A DNA stretch of 64,000 nt from Multifurca ochricompacta (Eukaryota > Basidiomycota > Agaricomycetes > Russulales > Russulaceae), in contig WTXG01000084.1 of NCBI GenBank assembly GCA_022496185.1, positions 87,947 to 151,946 on the forward strand. The letters are read 5' to 3'. The translations under genes were made by a program, and so were the position numbers. Numbering within the stretch: the first letter of the stretch is position 1; the number at the start of each line of letters is the position of its first letter. The notes below the pieces were generated by a model, which saw only the letters and a list, made by a program, of their open reading frames with translations, was not told the origin of the DNA and did no database searches. Positions 43,911 to 54,687 of the stretch are shown piece after piece.

Positions 43911-44014
43911 CATGATCATGAAGGAGAGTGAAGATGGCTGAGTGGGGTCCATGTCATGAAGGTCAAAGAAAATAGGGAGGCTGGGTACTGGTTGTAACAT
44001 CACCCCCCTATCAG

Positions 44015-45171
44015 TGTTATGACCAGTACCCAGTCTTCCATTTTTCTTTGACCTTCATGATGCTGACCCCTCCATTCCATCCTCTCTGTCTTTCCTGATC
44101 ATGTCTCCCTCCTATGTTCCCCCATGTGCCTCATCCCTGTGACCACACTTTGTATATGTTTGCTTCTTATTTGTCTATGTCAACTTCCTTATCAGCTTAT
44201 CTTGTTATCTTACAAACTGGACACTGTCATGAACTGACACCCTAGAGACCTCCTGACCCCCTAGAAATCTCTGGACGCTCCCAGAGACCCTGCAGAACCC
44301 TCAGAAACAAAGATAACCCTAGATTAAGACCAGAAAGGGGCCAGTCCAGACCAGGGCCAGACTCCTGCCAAATTGGAGACCTGTGGGAAGAGTACTAACA
44401 GAACCCCACACTGCCCAAACAGTAGCCTACAAACTGCGGACTGTGGATTCCTAACCCCAAAGAGTGGGGCTATTCTCATTGGTGGATCAATGGGGAGTTA
44501 AAGCAAAGTTAACCTCCCCTAAAGTAGTGCACAGACCAAAGTCCCAGTTGTAATTACATATATAAACCCTTTGGGAATAGAATGGACAGCTCCAGACTGT
44601 CCACTTGTGATCTGGTACCTGGTTACCTAGGAGATTAGCCCCACATTGTGGAAGGCTTCTCATCCCTTGCCTCTGAGCTGTTCACTTCGTCTCCCTGCAC
44701 TTTCCCCCTCACTCTCACTCTTTTCCCCCACTTCCAAAATCATCCCTCTTGCATACAACCCACTGTCCAGGCAGTCAACAGTGAGTTGTAACAGACACTT
44801 ACTTAATTCCCTATCAGAAGCCAGGCTTTACACTGTCTGCTTTCATATATTTGGGCCCACTTGACTCTGTGTTTCTTATCTCTTAGATGCTCATTCGATT
44901 ATGTATATAAGCCCACTGTAGTCACACTGTAGACCTCAGACTTGACTTATTGAATACATTGGTGTTTGTCTTCTGGACAAGTCCTTTGAACCTCAGAACT
45001 AGTCATCTTGGCATTTCAGATGCCTTTCCACTTAACATCATCTTAGGGCTTTCAGCCTCTGAGACTTTGACTCCTCCCAACTCCTCCAAAGGATCTATTG
45101 ACAGTCCTTTTCCTGAAACTGAGACATGCTGAAGCACATGTCATGCAGAACATCTCACACTGGATGTAACA
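44015..45171 (+). repeat. Plus-strand gypsy A-type LTR (H), holding a gypsy E solo LTR
   Basis: TGTTATGACCAGTACCC..CACTGGATGTAACA, about 583 bp without the insertion. Followed by TTAAGTCAAGTCTCTC and GTGGCTTCCAGCTGCAG, the start of an A-type internal region that is lost by about 45210. Its first base lies 15 bp from the minus-strand LTR start, giving a head-to-head pair. Confidence 0.78.
44225..44793 (+). mobile_element. Solo LTR of the gypsy E family
   Basis: 569 bp, TGTCATGAACTGACACCC..GTGAGTTGTAACA, flanked by the perfect duplication GACAC (44220-44224 and 44794-44798). Matches the gypsy E 5' LTR once the palindromic insertion there is removed. ATATATAAACCC near 44560 is the TATA region. 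Confidence 0.9.
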
Positions 45172-45259
45172 TTAAGTCAAGTCTCTCATTGTGGCTTCCA
45201 GCTGCAGTCTGTGATGCTTTTTGTCAATGTAATGGTTTGTGACATGCTTGTTATGTGCA

Positions 45260-45950
45260 TGTGACATTTTGTGATGGTTTTTCAACCTGCATGCATTTGA
45301 CTTTTGTTTCATCATTTTGACTTCTTACTCCAAGTCATGTGACTGGAGTTGATGATCTTTCTTATCTGATCTGATTTTCAGACTTAGACTGACTTGGACT
45401 GACACTCATTTGCTTTTGGAGTGGGTGCAACACCACTTGCATTCCCTGTCTCAATCTCCACTGGAGATTCACATGGACATTCACTTTACTATATTGAAAC
45501 TTCTACTTTACTTACAAAGACACTAGAGTACTTGTATTTAAGCAGTACATACTGGAGAGACAGACTTTAAGTCTGTTCTCTTGTATCTAATACAGGTCTA
45601 CTGTTCTTCACCAGAATCCCCTTGAACTTCCTAAGCTGCAACTTAGGAAGCCTTCACCCCAGAACCTCCAGCAGGGCCTATTGCCACTGCTTTGACTTGC
45701 TTCTGCATGCATGCCCTTCTTATCTTGTGTGGGCCTTGAATCCTAACTGTGGCCCTCTGTGGTTCGCTTTGACACCTTGAATTGACTTGCTTTTGATAAC
45801 CTTGACCTTGATCCTTGATCCCAGCCCCTGTGGTTCACCCTGACCCCTTGAACTGACTTGTCCTTGACAATCTTGACCTTGCAGGCACTCCATATCTTGA
45901 AGGGGCTTGACTTGAATGATCCTAGACACAGCAGAGACCTGGCTGTGACA
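45260..45950 (+). repeat. Gypsy J 5' LTR
   Basis: Begins TGTGACATTTTGTG and ends GGCTGTGACA (691 bp); same family as the solo LTR at 43314-43910. The following 1 kb (45951-46950) holds only broken reading frames, one of which (46605-46808, YQGTWYHVHPKHLGQIKAIR) may be an N-terminal Gag or upstream-ORF remnant. Confidence 0.7.
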
Positions 45951-46949
45951 TTAGAACAGACTTACAGAACTTAGAAAGAAAAGAACTTACTGAACATGTG
46001 AGGCAATGACAACATGTCCCTTGCCCTGACACCAGACACCCCCCCAAACTTGATCCCTGACACCCAGATGCCAGTGATCCTAATCACCAGCCCCAGAACT
46101 TAAGAAGAAAAGAGACTCACCCAGACCTGCGTCCTCTTGCCCAAACCCTGAATGAAGACATCTTATTCCACAAGGGAACCTCAGATGCCTTCAGACGACT
46201 CCTTCCCCTTCCCTGAATCCCCAAATGACAATGTCCTACTCCACATGAGAGCCACAGACACCTTCAATGGATGACACATCCTTCAAGTACCAGTTGCCAA
46301 CCTGAAACCTAGGAGACAGATCAGTAACACAGAACCTTGAAAGAATCTTACCTGAGAACTGGAACCACTTTGCCCTTCTTGCAAGCAATTCCCCAACTGA
46401 CAGTGTCCCACATGACACCAAACCAATGAACCCTGAATCCTTACTTGAACCTTGACTGGAAATGTGACTACTCCAGGGATTTCCATTGACCTCCATCAAA
46501 ACAAATCTTGCACCTGTAGTGACCTCCTTCCCATTCACCCTTCCTGTCCAATTGACCAATGACATTGACCCAGAGCTAAAGAGAAACACACCTTTTAGGG
46601 GATATTGGGTCCCCTGCCAACATATACGCAGCTTGCTGTTGACCTTTACCAAGGGACTTGGTACCATGTTCATCCTAAACACCTAGGACAGATCAAGGCT
46701 ATTAGAATAGCCCCAAATGAAACCAGATTCAATGCACCTGATTTCCCCAGAACCCCACTAACTGAACATATCCTCCAACCATATTCAACACGCTACCAGC
46801 AGGGGTGAACCTGGACCCAATGTCGATCACATTTCATGAACCCCAACCTAGATAACAACAGCAATCAGCTAACCCAGAAGACCCAGAAAGAGAACACACC
46901 AACTTACTAGTAACCACAACACCCAAAGATGAGACGACTGGGGGGCAAA

Positions 46950-47902
46950 CAGAAGGGGTACTGCCCCCATTCTTTGACAGAAACCAAGGAGAGGCAGAAT
47001 GTTGGTGGGCTCAAGTAGAGCTCCACATCTTCCTGAATAGCCAAGCAAGAATCATAAGAAATGAGATGTCTAGAGTGTCCTATGTGTTGGCCCTAATGAG
47101 AGGACCAAAGATTAACCAATGGGTGACAGAGCAGGTGAGGTGGCTAGCCAATGTAGCCCATGCCAGAATGCAAGAGCTGCACCTGTGGGAGAAATTCCAA
47201 CAAGCATTTCAGGTGGCATTCGCCAATGAAACCGCTGAGCAAAAAGCACTAGAGGAGTTAGAGAAACTCTGGATGACAAATGGAAACATCAACAATTATA
47301 TTGCCAATTTCTGAGATCTTGCAGCTCAGGCTAGACTGCACCTGGATGACCCAGCAACACGGCAGTGTTTCCAGAAAGGATTACCACAGAGACTCATGCA
47401 GACTATGATTACCCAGGGCAACCCCCAGATGTTCAACAAATCAGCGGATTCAGCTTGAAGATACCATGCAAACTGGGTCTTCATCCAGAGCCTTCTTGGG
47501 AACAAAACAACAAACACTAGTCAAAACAGTAATCAAGGAGTAAAGTTCACACTCCCTCAATGACGCACTCCAAATGCCATGGACATCAGGACAAACAGAA
47601 AGGCAGTTACCACAGAGGACAAAGAATGTTATAGAAGAGAGGGTTGATGCTTTGAGTGTGGATGCCAAGGACATCTCATTAGACCAAATAAAACCCCACA
47701 GCAGACTATGACTGTTCCAGCTCGGACCACCACTATCACAAACACCACTCCAACGACTGCAACAGTACCCACCAGATCAAACATCTCAAAGCCAACAGTG
47801 AATATCACAGCAATCACTGCTTCCCTGAAATCCATGACCAACGACCAACACCTTGAACTGCAGGGTCAATTTAAAAATGACAAGGATTTTTGTATTGCTT
47901 GA
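46950..47902 (+). pseudogene. Gypsy J Gag
   Basis: Reads PPFFDRNQGEAECWWAQVEL, MRGPKINQWVTEQVRWL, LWEKFQQAFQVAFANETAEQ, NINNYIANF, LPQRLMQTMI, the usual capsid layout, and a zinc knuckle remnant CFECGCQGHLIRPN that has lost its last Cys. Thr-rich tail. TGA stops at several sites, frame mostly kept. Confidence 0.75.
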
Positions 47903-47959
47903 ATGGTGCAACATTCATTTGAGCAATAGTTTCACATCATGTATTCATCTCACCTATCC

Positions 47960-48971
47960 AGGCAATGAATGTGGTTATCCCTCTCCATGGTGTGAAAGAG
48001 AAGGCCAGCATAGAGGCACTTGTTGATAGCAGTGCAACAGAGAATTTTATCAATCACAGAACAGTCATCAAATACTGACTCCTGACCAAATGACTCACAA
48101 TCCCCAAGAAATTATGAAACACTGATGGAACCCCTAATGCCACCCTGAACATTGATCAATATGTGGATCTCAATATAACTACTGACAACCAATCTAAGCA
48201 CACCATTCTATGTTGTGTGATCAGAACAGACCAAATGATCTTAGGCTATCCCTGGTTCGCTGCTAGTAACCCACTCACAGACTGGACACAAGGGTGCTTG
48301 ATGCAATCATCCAACTCAGCATACCAGGAGCACACATTAGAAGATTGAACATTGCTCAGGAATTAGCGATCAAAGCAAAAGATAATCTTGAGCACTCTTG
48401 GGATTGGATTGTGCTGAAGGAGTACCTTGACATCAGAAAGTGTTCAGCATCAGGAAGCACAACAGTTCCCTGAGGCCCACCTTGGGATCACCAGATTGAA
48501 TTAAAGCCAGATGCACCTTCAACACTAGATTGTAAGATCTACCCATTGGACTGGGAGAACAGGATGCATTAAACAAGTTCCTAGAAGAGCACTTACAGAA
48601 AGGATACATCAAAGAGTCCAAGTCACCTTATGCATTGCCCTTTTTCTTTATTAAGAAGAAGGATGGAAAGCTTAGACTGGTCCAGGATTATCGCAAACTC
48701 AATAGTTGGACCATCTGGAACACATATCCCCTTCCACTCATCCCTGAACTTATAGATTGTGTTCATGGAAGCACATTGTTTACTAAGATGGATGTCTGCT
48801 GGGGGTATAACAATATCCAAATAGTCCCGGAGGACAGATGGAAGGCAGCCTTTAAGACAAATTGCAGCTTGTATGAACCAAATGTTATGTTCTTTGGACT
48901 CACAAACTCTCCAGCAACATTCCAGACCATGATGAATGCAGAGTTTAGGGATGAACTTAACAAGCAAGACG
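47960..48971 (+). pseudogene. Gypsy J protease and N-terminal RT
   Basis: Protease ALVDSSATENFINHRT (about 48017) with the DSG turn changed to DSS, then [72 protein letters not shown]. The RT resumes after the solo LTR at 49470 with VYMDDILIHTNHN, ending at 49572. Confidence 0.8.
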
Positions 48972-49469
48972 TGTTGACATGGGACGTGTCTTGAGGTGCT
49001 TCAGGCATCTAGGTTAGGGTCTAAGCTGTGCAAGATTAGATTAGATATTGATCCGGAGTTTTGGACTTTTTACCATATCATTATTACTTTCTTTCTCGCA
49101 ATGTGCAGCAGCTGACTGATGTACCTTAGTAATCCTGTATAGCATGTGATATCTCACTGGCCAATGGCCTTTGTCCCTCAGTAGTAGATTCTAGCACATT
49201 CCATTGTGCACAGACCATCCCTTGAGTAGTATATAAGGGTGTCTGTTTCGTCTCTTACACTTCAGAGTTTTCTTCACCTCTGAAGTGTAAGTCCCAGTCT
49301 CTCTACTTACTACCATACCTATAACTAACCATCTCTTGTAGATAACTTGTTTCTAGGTGTGTAGTATAGTAATATAGAGTTTTCTTCACCTCTGAAGTAT
49401 AACTTGTTTCTAGCCTTACACGCTAACATCTAACAGTCAGTATCACTGTGTGCACATGCCTGTTCGACA
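48972..49469 (+). mobile_element. Solo LTR, copia family related to copia B
   Basis: 498 bp, TGTTGACATGGG..TGTTCGACA, flanked by the perfect duplication AGACG (48967-48971 and 49470-49474). Shares TATATAAGGGTGTCTGTTTC and the ACTTCAGAG/CTCTGAAGT hairpin with copia B LTRs but is clearly diverged elsewhere, so a sister family. Confidence 0.9.
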
Positions 49470-49572
49470 AGACGACACTGGGAAGGCCTGGTTCACTGTT
49501 TATATGGATGACATCCTTATTCATACCAATCACAATCTCCAGAATCACCAATCTAAAGTACACTGCATTCTA

Positions 49573-49601
49573 TGTTATGTCCAGTGTGGGACATTCCACA
49601 C
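49573..49601 (-). repeat. Last 29 bp of an A-type LTR
   Basis: On minus reads GTGTGGAATGTCCCACACTG then GACATAACA, the 3' tip of a gypsy A-type LTR, cut by gypsy E at 49602. The rest should lie beyond gypsy E, outside the window. Confidence 0.75.
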
Positions 49602-49935
49602 TGTCATGAACTGACACCCTAGAGACCTCCTGACCCCCTGGAAATCCCTGGATGCTCCCAGAAACCTTGCAGAACCCTCAGAAATGAATATAACCCTAGA
49701 TTAAGACCAGAGAAGGGCCGGTCTGGACCAGGGCCAGACTCCTGCCAAATTGGAAACCTGTGGGAAGAGTACTAACAGAACCCCACAATGCCTAAACAGC
49801 AGTCCACAAACTGCGGACTGTGGACTGCAGATTTCTAAGCCCAGAAGTGGGGCTATTCTCATTGGTGGATCAGTGGGGAGTTAAAGTGAAGTTAACCTCC
49901 CCTAAAGTAGTGCACAGACCAAAGTCCCAGTTGTA

Positions 49936-51528
49936 CAGTGGGTCAAAAAACTGTCCCAATGTTTGCACCATTTCTAGTATTCACTCTATAGCACCTCAGC
50001 ATTTAGGAATCTGGTTATGGTGTGGCTGTATGTCTGAATGCCCTGCTTCCTGGCTACCATGCCCAATTTGGATCAAAGAGATTGGCCATGATATAAGCAT
50101 TTTATGATCAAATCAAATCAATCAATCATCAGGACAGTTTTTTGACCCACATTTTTAATCCACTATCTGCCCAATTACTCCTTTTTTTCACCCCTTTTTG
50201 CCTTGGTAACTCCTTGAATCCTTTTAGTCATCCTTTCTATAACCTTTTGCCATCATTCTGGTGCATTTTTATTCCACTCCTCCACCACCCTCTCCCACAA
50301 CTCAGGTACCCCCTTGACTGGTTAAGATCCATCTTCAGATCCACCCAGAGGTGTCCAATGGGGCTAATATTTCAAGGGATTGGGCTATCCATACCAGACG
50401 TCAATATTCCTGTCTTAAAACTGCTGGTTTGCCTTCTTGGAATTGTGTTTTGGGTCATTGTCCTGCTGAAACATGGTTTCACCCTCCACCATTTCCAACT
50501 TTTCAAACCTTTCCACCACTCTGCCATCCAAACTATCACAGTACTGGCATGGATTCATGATCCCCTAAACCCCTGTAAGCATTCCTAGTCCATTCCACCC
50601 CATACAAGACCAATACCATAAGTTCTTCCTCCTCCACACTTGACTGTCAGGGTGGTGGTTCTGTCAGAGAGTGGTTACCATGAAAATTGGACAGTGGATG
50701 ACTGGAAAAGGATCTTGTGGTCAGGTGAGACTATAATGAACAGAATTGGTTCAGACAGAAGGAGCTATACTTGGAAAAATAAGGGAGAACCACCCTCTGA
50801 CAGAACCACCACCCTGACAGTCAAGTGTGGAGGAGGAAGAACTTATGGTATTGGTCTTGTATGGGGTGGAATGGACTAGGAATGCTTACAGGGGTTTAGG
50901 GGATCATGAATCCATGCCAGTACTGTGATAGTTTGGATGGCAGAGTGGTGGAAAGGTTTGAAAAGTTGGAAATGGTGGAGGGTGAAACCATGTTTCAGCA
51001 GGACAATGACCCAAAACACAATTCCAAGAAGGCAAACCAGCAGTTTTAAGACAGGAATATTGACGTCTGGTATGGATAGCCCAATCCCTTGAAATATTAG
51101 CCCCATTGGACACCTCTGGGTGGATCTGAAGATGGATCTTAACCAGTCAAGGGGGTACCTGAGTTGTGGGAGAGGGTGGTGGAGGAGTGGAATAAAAATG
51201 CACCAGAATGATGGCAAAAGGTTATAGAAAGGATGACTAAAAGGATTCAAGGAGTTACCAAGGCAAAAAGGGGTGAAAAAAAGGAGTAATTGGGCAGATA
51301 GTGGATTAAAAATGTGGGTCAAAAAACTGTCCTGATGATTGATTGATTTGATTTGATCATAAAATGCTTATATCATGGCCAATCTCTTTGATCCAAATTG
51401 GGCATGGTAGCCAGGAAGCAGGGCATTCAGACATACAGCCACACCATAACCAGATTCCTAAATGCTGAGGTGCTATAGAGTGAATACTAGAAATGGTGCA
51501 AACATTGGGACAGTTTTTTGACCCACTG
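49936..51528. mobile_element. Palindromic Tc1-like element, copy T1
   Basis: Flanked by TA (49934-49935 and 51529-51530); both tips read CAGTGGGTCAAAAAACTGTC inward. Arms 49936-50676 and 50788-51528 (741 bp each) are inverted copies, to the eye virtually identical, around a 111-bp loop. Arms hold a Tc1-like transposase C-terminal half (FQQDNDPKHNSKKA, WERVVEEWNKNAPE, RIQGVTKAKRG), so both ends derive from the same transposon end. Confidence 0.92.
50640..50879 (+). pseudogene. T1 transposase fragment across the loop
   Basis: Reads NWTVDDWKRILWSGETIMNR, IGSDRRSYTWKNKGE and a decayed KCGGGRTYGIGLVWGGMD, the start of the Tc1 DDE domain. The first catalytic Asp (WSDET in relatives) is Gly here. 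The C-terminal half continues in the right arm with stops. No intact transposase. Confidence 0.75.
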
Positions 51529-51770
51529 TAGTTATGTATATAAACCCTTTGGGAATAGAATGGACAGCTCCAGACTGTCCACTTGTGATCCAGTACCTTA
51601 TTGCCTAGGAGATTAGCCCCACCTTGTGGAAGGCTTCTCACCCCTTGTCCTTGAGCTGTTTGCTTTGTCTCCCTGCACTTTCACCCTCACTCTCATCTCT
51701 TGCCCTGCTTCCAAATCATCCCCCTTCACATACAACCCACTGTCCAGGCAGTCAACAGTGAGTTGTAACA

Positions 51771-54687
51771 TTTGGACAGTCTCTTTTACAGCAGACAGTG
51801 ACTGACAAGTGCCCTAGTGTCCCAGAACAGCTCCCCTTCATCCTATCCTTCAGATCAAGCAGCCTCCCCCCCCCTATGATTTTCCTGGTGCCCAGCACAC
51901 CATTAACTTCACTGCCTTGGTAGAGGCAGCTGCCACAGCATCCCCAGCTCCCTCTTCATCGGTTTTGCCTCCTCTTTCGCTCCCAGAGCTTCACCCTCTC
52001 CCTGTGCCCTCCCCCACCCTCCAATTGCCTCCCCTTGTTCCCCCAGGTCTCCTGAATGCATCCAACACCTTTGGCACCCCCCCCCCCCTTGTTATATTCA
52101 CCTTCCAACCCCTGCCCCACCCCCTCCCACTGCTGTAAATGCCCTCTCCCCTCACCACCCTGGCCCTGACCATCAGACACCTCCTCCTTCTCTTGTTCAT
52201 CGTCCTATTTGTATCGACCATCCAACCAACCCTCATCAGTTTCTTATCTACTACTCGCTTGACAGTTGACAGGAGTCTTGGGTGCCTTCCCAGTTTTCCA
52301 GAGAGGTCAGCTTTTTTGACCAATTTCCCTGCTACTTGGATGTGCTTTGTGATCAGGCTAATTACCTCCCTGGGACTCACATTCCTATCTGCTTCCCTCA
52401 CTTTCATAACATTCCTATTCATCCTCAGATTGATCAATTCCTTCATTCCCCTCATTACCCCACCTCCCACTTTGTAAACCTCAATCTCTGTGCCAAAGTA
52501 GGATACTTGGCCCCCAACCCTCGCACCTTCCCCAACAGCCTCTTGGTTTATTCTTGGAATGCTTCCATTGCCTGCCTGGACTGCACCCTTTCCCCAGAAT
52601 TGCAAGACATCTTCAGTGGAGCCAGAGCATTACTTCAAGGGTTTGACCTGCTAGATGGACACTTCATCTGCCTCTTTGGGACTCTGAGCTTCACTGATCT
52701 AGGAGTCTTGGTGGAGGAAAGATACTTTACAGTTGGGACTTACTCAGAAACTACTTAGAGCTTGTCCCCTTCATCAACCCTGTCCACTTACCTACCAATC
52801 CTCTTACCCTCCTCCCCATCCAACCTGCAGATGGGTATTCTTGCTTTGAAGATATAGATTTTGATAGTAACCTCTAACAAGTACATGGTGCACCCAACAG
52901 TAGAGGTCCCTAGTAAATAAACAGAGCCCTTGGTCTGGAAAAATAGTGTCCTTCCCCACAGAAAGAGAAGAGCATCTCCAATGCATCCAAAGACAATTCA
53001 GTCACCTCTTCCAGCTCCACAGAGAAGCACAACTCACCCTCTTGTACCCTGACCCACTTATCAGCACCCTCCACAATGACGGACAAGCAGAAGGGTGGTG
53101 TGACATTGATACCATCTATCTCCCTCTTGACTTCTCCTCCCCTTTGGACAATTCTCACTCAAACCCAGTACAACCAGTTCCTGTCTGGACCCTGCCAGAC
53201 CATCCCTTGAGACTCCCAGCACCAGCTTCTCTATTGGCATCTTGCTCAGCTCACCCACTCCACAGGTGACCCTCTTGAAACCCTTCTAGTCTGTGTCAAC
53301 AATGAATATATCTGGAAAGAACACATCCCCCTTGCATCCCAGAACTCAAAACACTCCTGCTCAGAGGAGAATGCCTCTACTACCTCTCCACCTTTTGCTT
53401 GGACCATACAAGAATCAATCTCACCTTTGATGAGATCCACCTCCATTCTGCCCCCTCTCCCTCTGGTTGGCACCTTGTAGAGACAGAAGGTGTACAGATT
53501 GAATACCTGTGGACTGCTGACTACTGGGAAACCACCTCTCATAACCACTTACCCTTCCTTGTTAATCCACCCATCTTCACAGACCCCCCTTACCTTCCCA
53601 CCTATGCTGAACTCTCCCCAGAACCAGAAGAGCTCACATTTCCTACCCTTTCCTTGCAGCAGTCACCCAAGAAGAAGAACGCCTCACCCAGACCCAGCAG
53701 CCTTAATTGGTAACACTACCACTTGGTCTGACCTCGAAACCCCACAGAAAACACCTCTGACTTCAAAGAAAGTTCTCCTGCATCCAGACAACATTGCCTC
53801 TGTGACATTGATCTTTGTACCTGTAGTTTTCATCCAGATACTCCCCCTACCCCCCTGGGCATAGTATTGTGGAGGCCTTCAGCCTTTGATACATACTTAC
53901 CTTCACATTACTTGATCTAAGTAGGGAAGGAAAATAAAAAGAACTCCTTTGCATTGTGGCTAGTATTACTGACTGGGCTATCAACCTGGCATCCCAAGAC
54001 AGAAAAAGTCAGTCCAATTCCCCCCAAGACAGAAGAAGAAACCCTAGAAGATGTAGCAGTAATGATACACCTGCCACACCTGCCCCTCATCACATCTCCA
54101 GAAGACAAAGAGCGCAAACCCATCCCAGCCCCAGTGCACCCCCACCAGAATGACCACTTCCCCCTGTCCCAGAGCCCTTCCTTGCCCATCTAAACTATTC
54201 CCCCATCCCACCAACATCCACCCAACTTGCCTTGACATCAACACCCTTCCTGAACCTCCCAGTTATTGAATCTGATCAGTCCTGGTCTCGATCCCCTTCC
54301 ATTGTCCATCTAGTCAACCACATCTACCCTGTTACAGACATCTATGTCTCTGGGACACTACCCACTCAGAACCCCAGTGAACTACAAGAGTTCCATCTCC
54401 ACTGCTCTGCCCAGCTTGCCACTCAACAAACTAATCATCTCAACATCTACCATCCCTTGAGTGAGGCTAATTGCATCACCACAGACCCCCTGTACTTTGA
54501 AAATCTCCTTTGATGACTTCGTATCATCATCTCTGCCCCAGGAATAGTTGAAGAGTATTACTGGATCCATAGAAATATCTGCAACTACTGCCTAGACCAT
54601 GCCGTCCTCCACCCAGCTTATCAAGTCTTCTACACCTGGAACACCCAAGGGTGGACTACATACCACCTTAGTACCTGCTCTGAATGA
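51771..54687 (+). pseudogene. Gypsy E upstream ORF (ORF0), unknown
   Basis: About 2.9 kb between the LTR and gag, with coding-like sequence passing through several frames: 52141-52758 (FFDQFPCYLDVLCDQANYLP, LLVYSWNASIACLDC), 52749-52877 (NYLELVPFINPVHLPTN), 52946-53269, 53265-53350, 53380-53713 (EIHLHSAPSPSGWHLVETEG, YLWTADYWETTSHNHLPF) and 53956-54687 (PVIESDQSWSRS, IISAPGIVEEYYWIHRN, FYTWNTQGWTTYHLSTCSE). Rich in Tyr, Trp, His, Leu, Pro. Stops within segments are largely TGA. I recognise no domain. The last stop (54685-54687) overlaps the gag ATG. Confidence 0.5.

Larger units (their letters stand above)
42299..43999 (-). repeat. Minus-strand gypsy A-type LTR holding two solo LTRs
   Basis: On minus starts TGTTACAACCAGTACCC (43999) and ends CACTGGATGTAACA (42299). 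Interrupted by a copia solo LTR (42393-42904) and a J-family solo LTR (43314-43910); without them it is about 0.58 kb, the normal LTR size. TATATAAG on minus near 43080. No internal region attached. Confidence 0.75.
45260..49572 (+). mobile_element. Gypsy J, truncated in RT
   Basis: 5' LTR 45260-45950, gag, protease and half of RT, then cut at 49572 by a fragment of a minus-strand A-type LTR. A solo copia LTR (48972-49469) sits in the RT. No integrase or 3' LTR in the window. Heavily decayed. Confidence 0.8.
49602..51770 (+). repeat. Gypsy E 5' LTR, split by a palindromic Tc1-like element
   Basis: TGTCATGAACTGACACCC..GTGAGTTGTAACA. 574 bp after removing 49936-51528 and one TA. TATATAAACCC at about 51538 follows the insertion, so the insertion is just upstream of the TATA region. 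Confidence 0.92.

Noticed and set aside
50142..51322. Identical 148-codon ORFs on opposite strands (50142-50588 and 50876-51322), with near copies in T2
   Set aside because: They are antisense readings of the transposase half in the two arms of a palindrome, not a protein family; the transposase lies in the opposite frame.
51956..52605. Minus-strand ORFs opposite gypsy E ORF0 (51956-52180, 51991-52605)
   Set aside because: Gly/Arg/Val-rich shadow of a C-rich plus strand; no domain, and plus-strand frames look coding.
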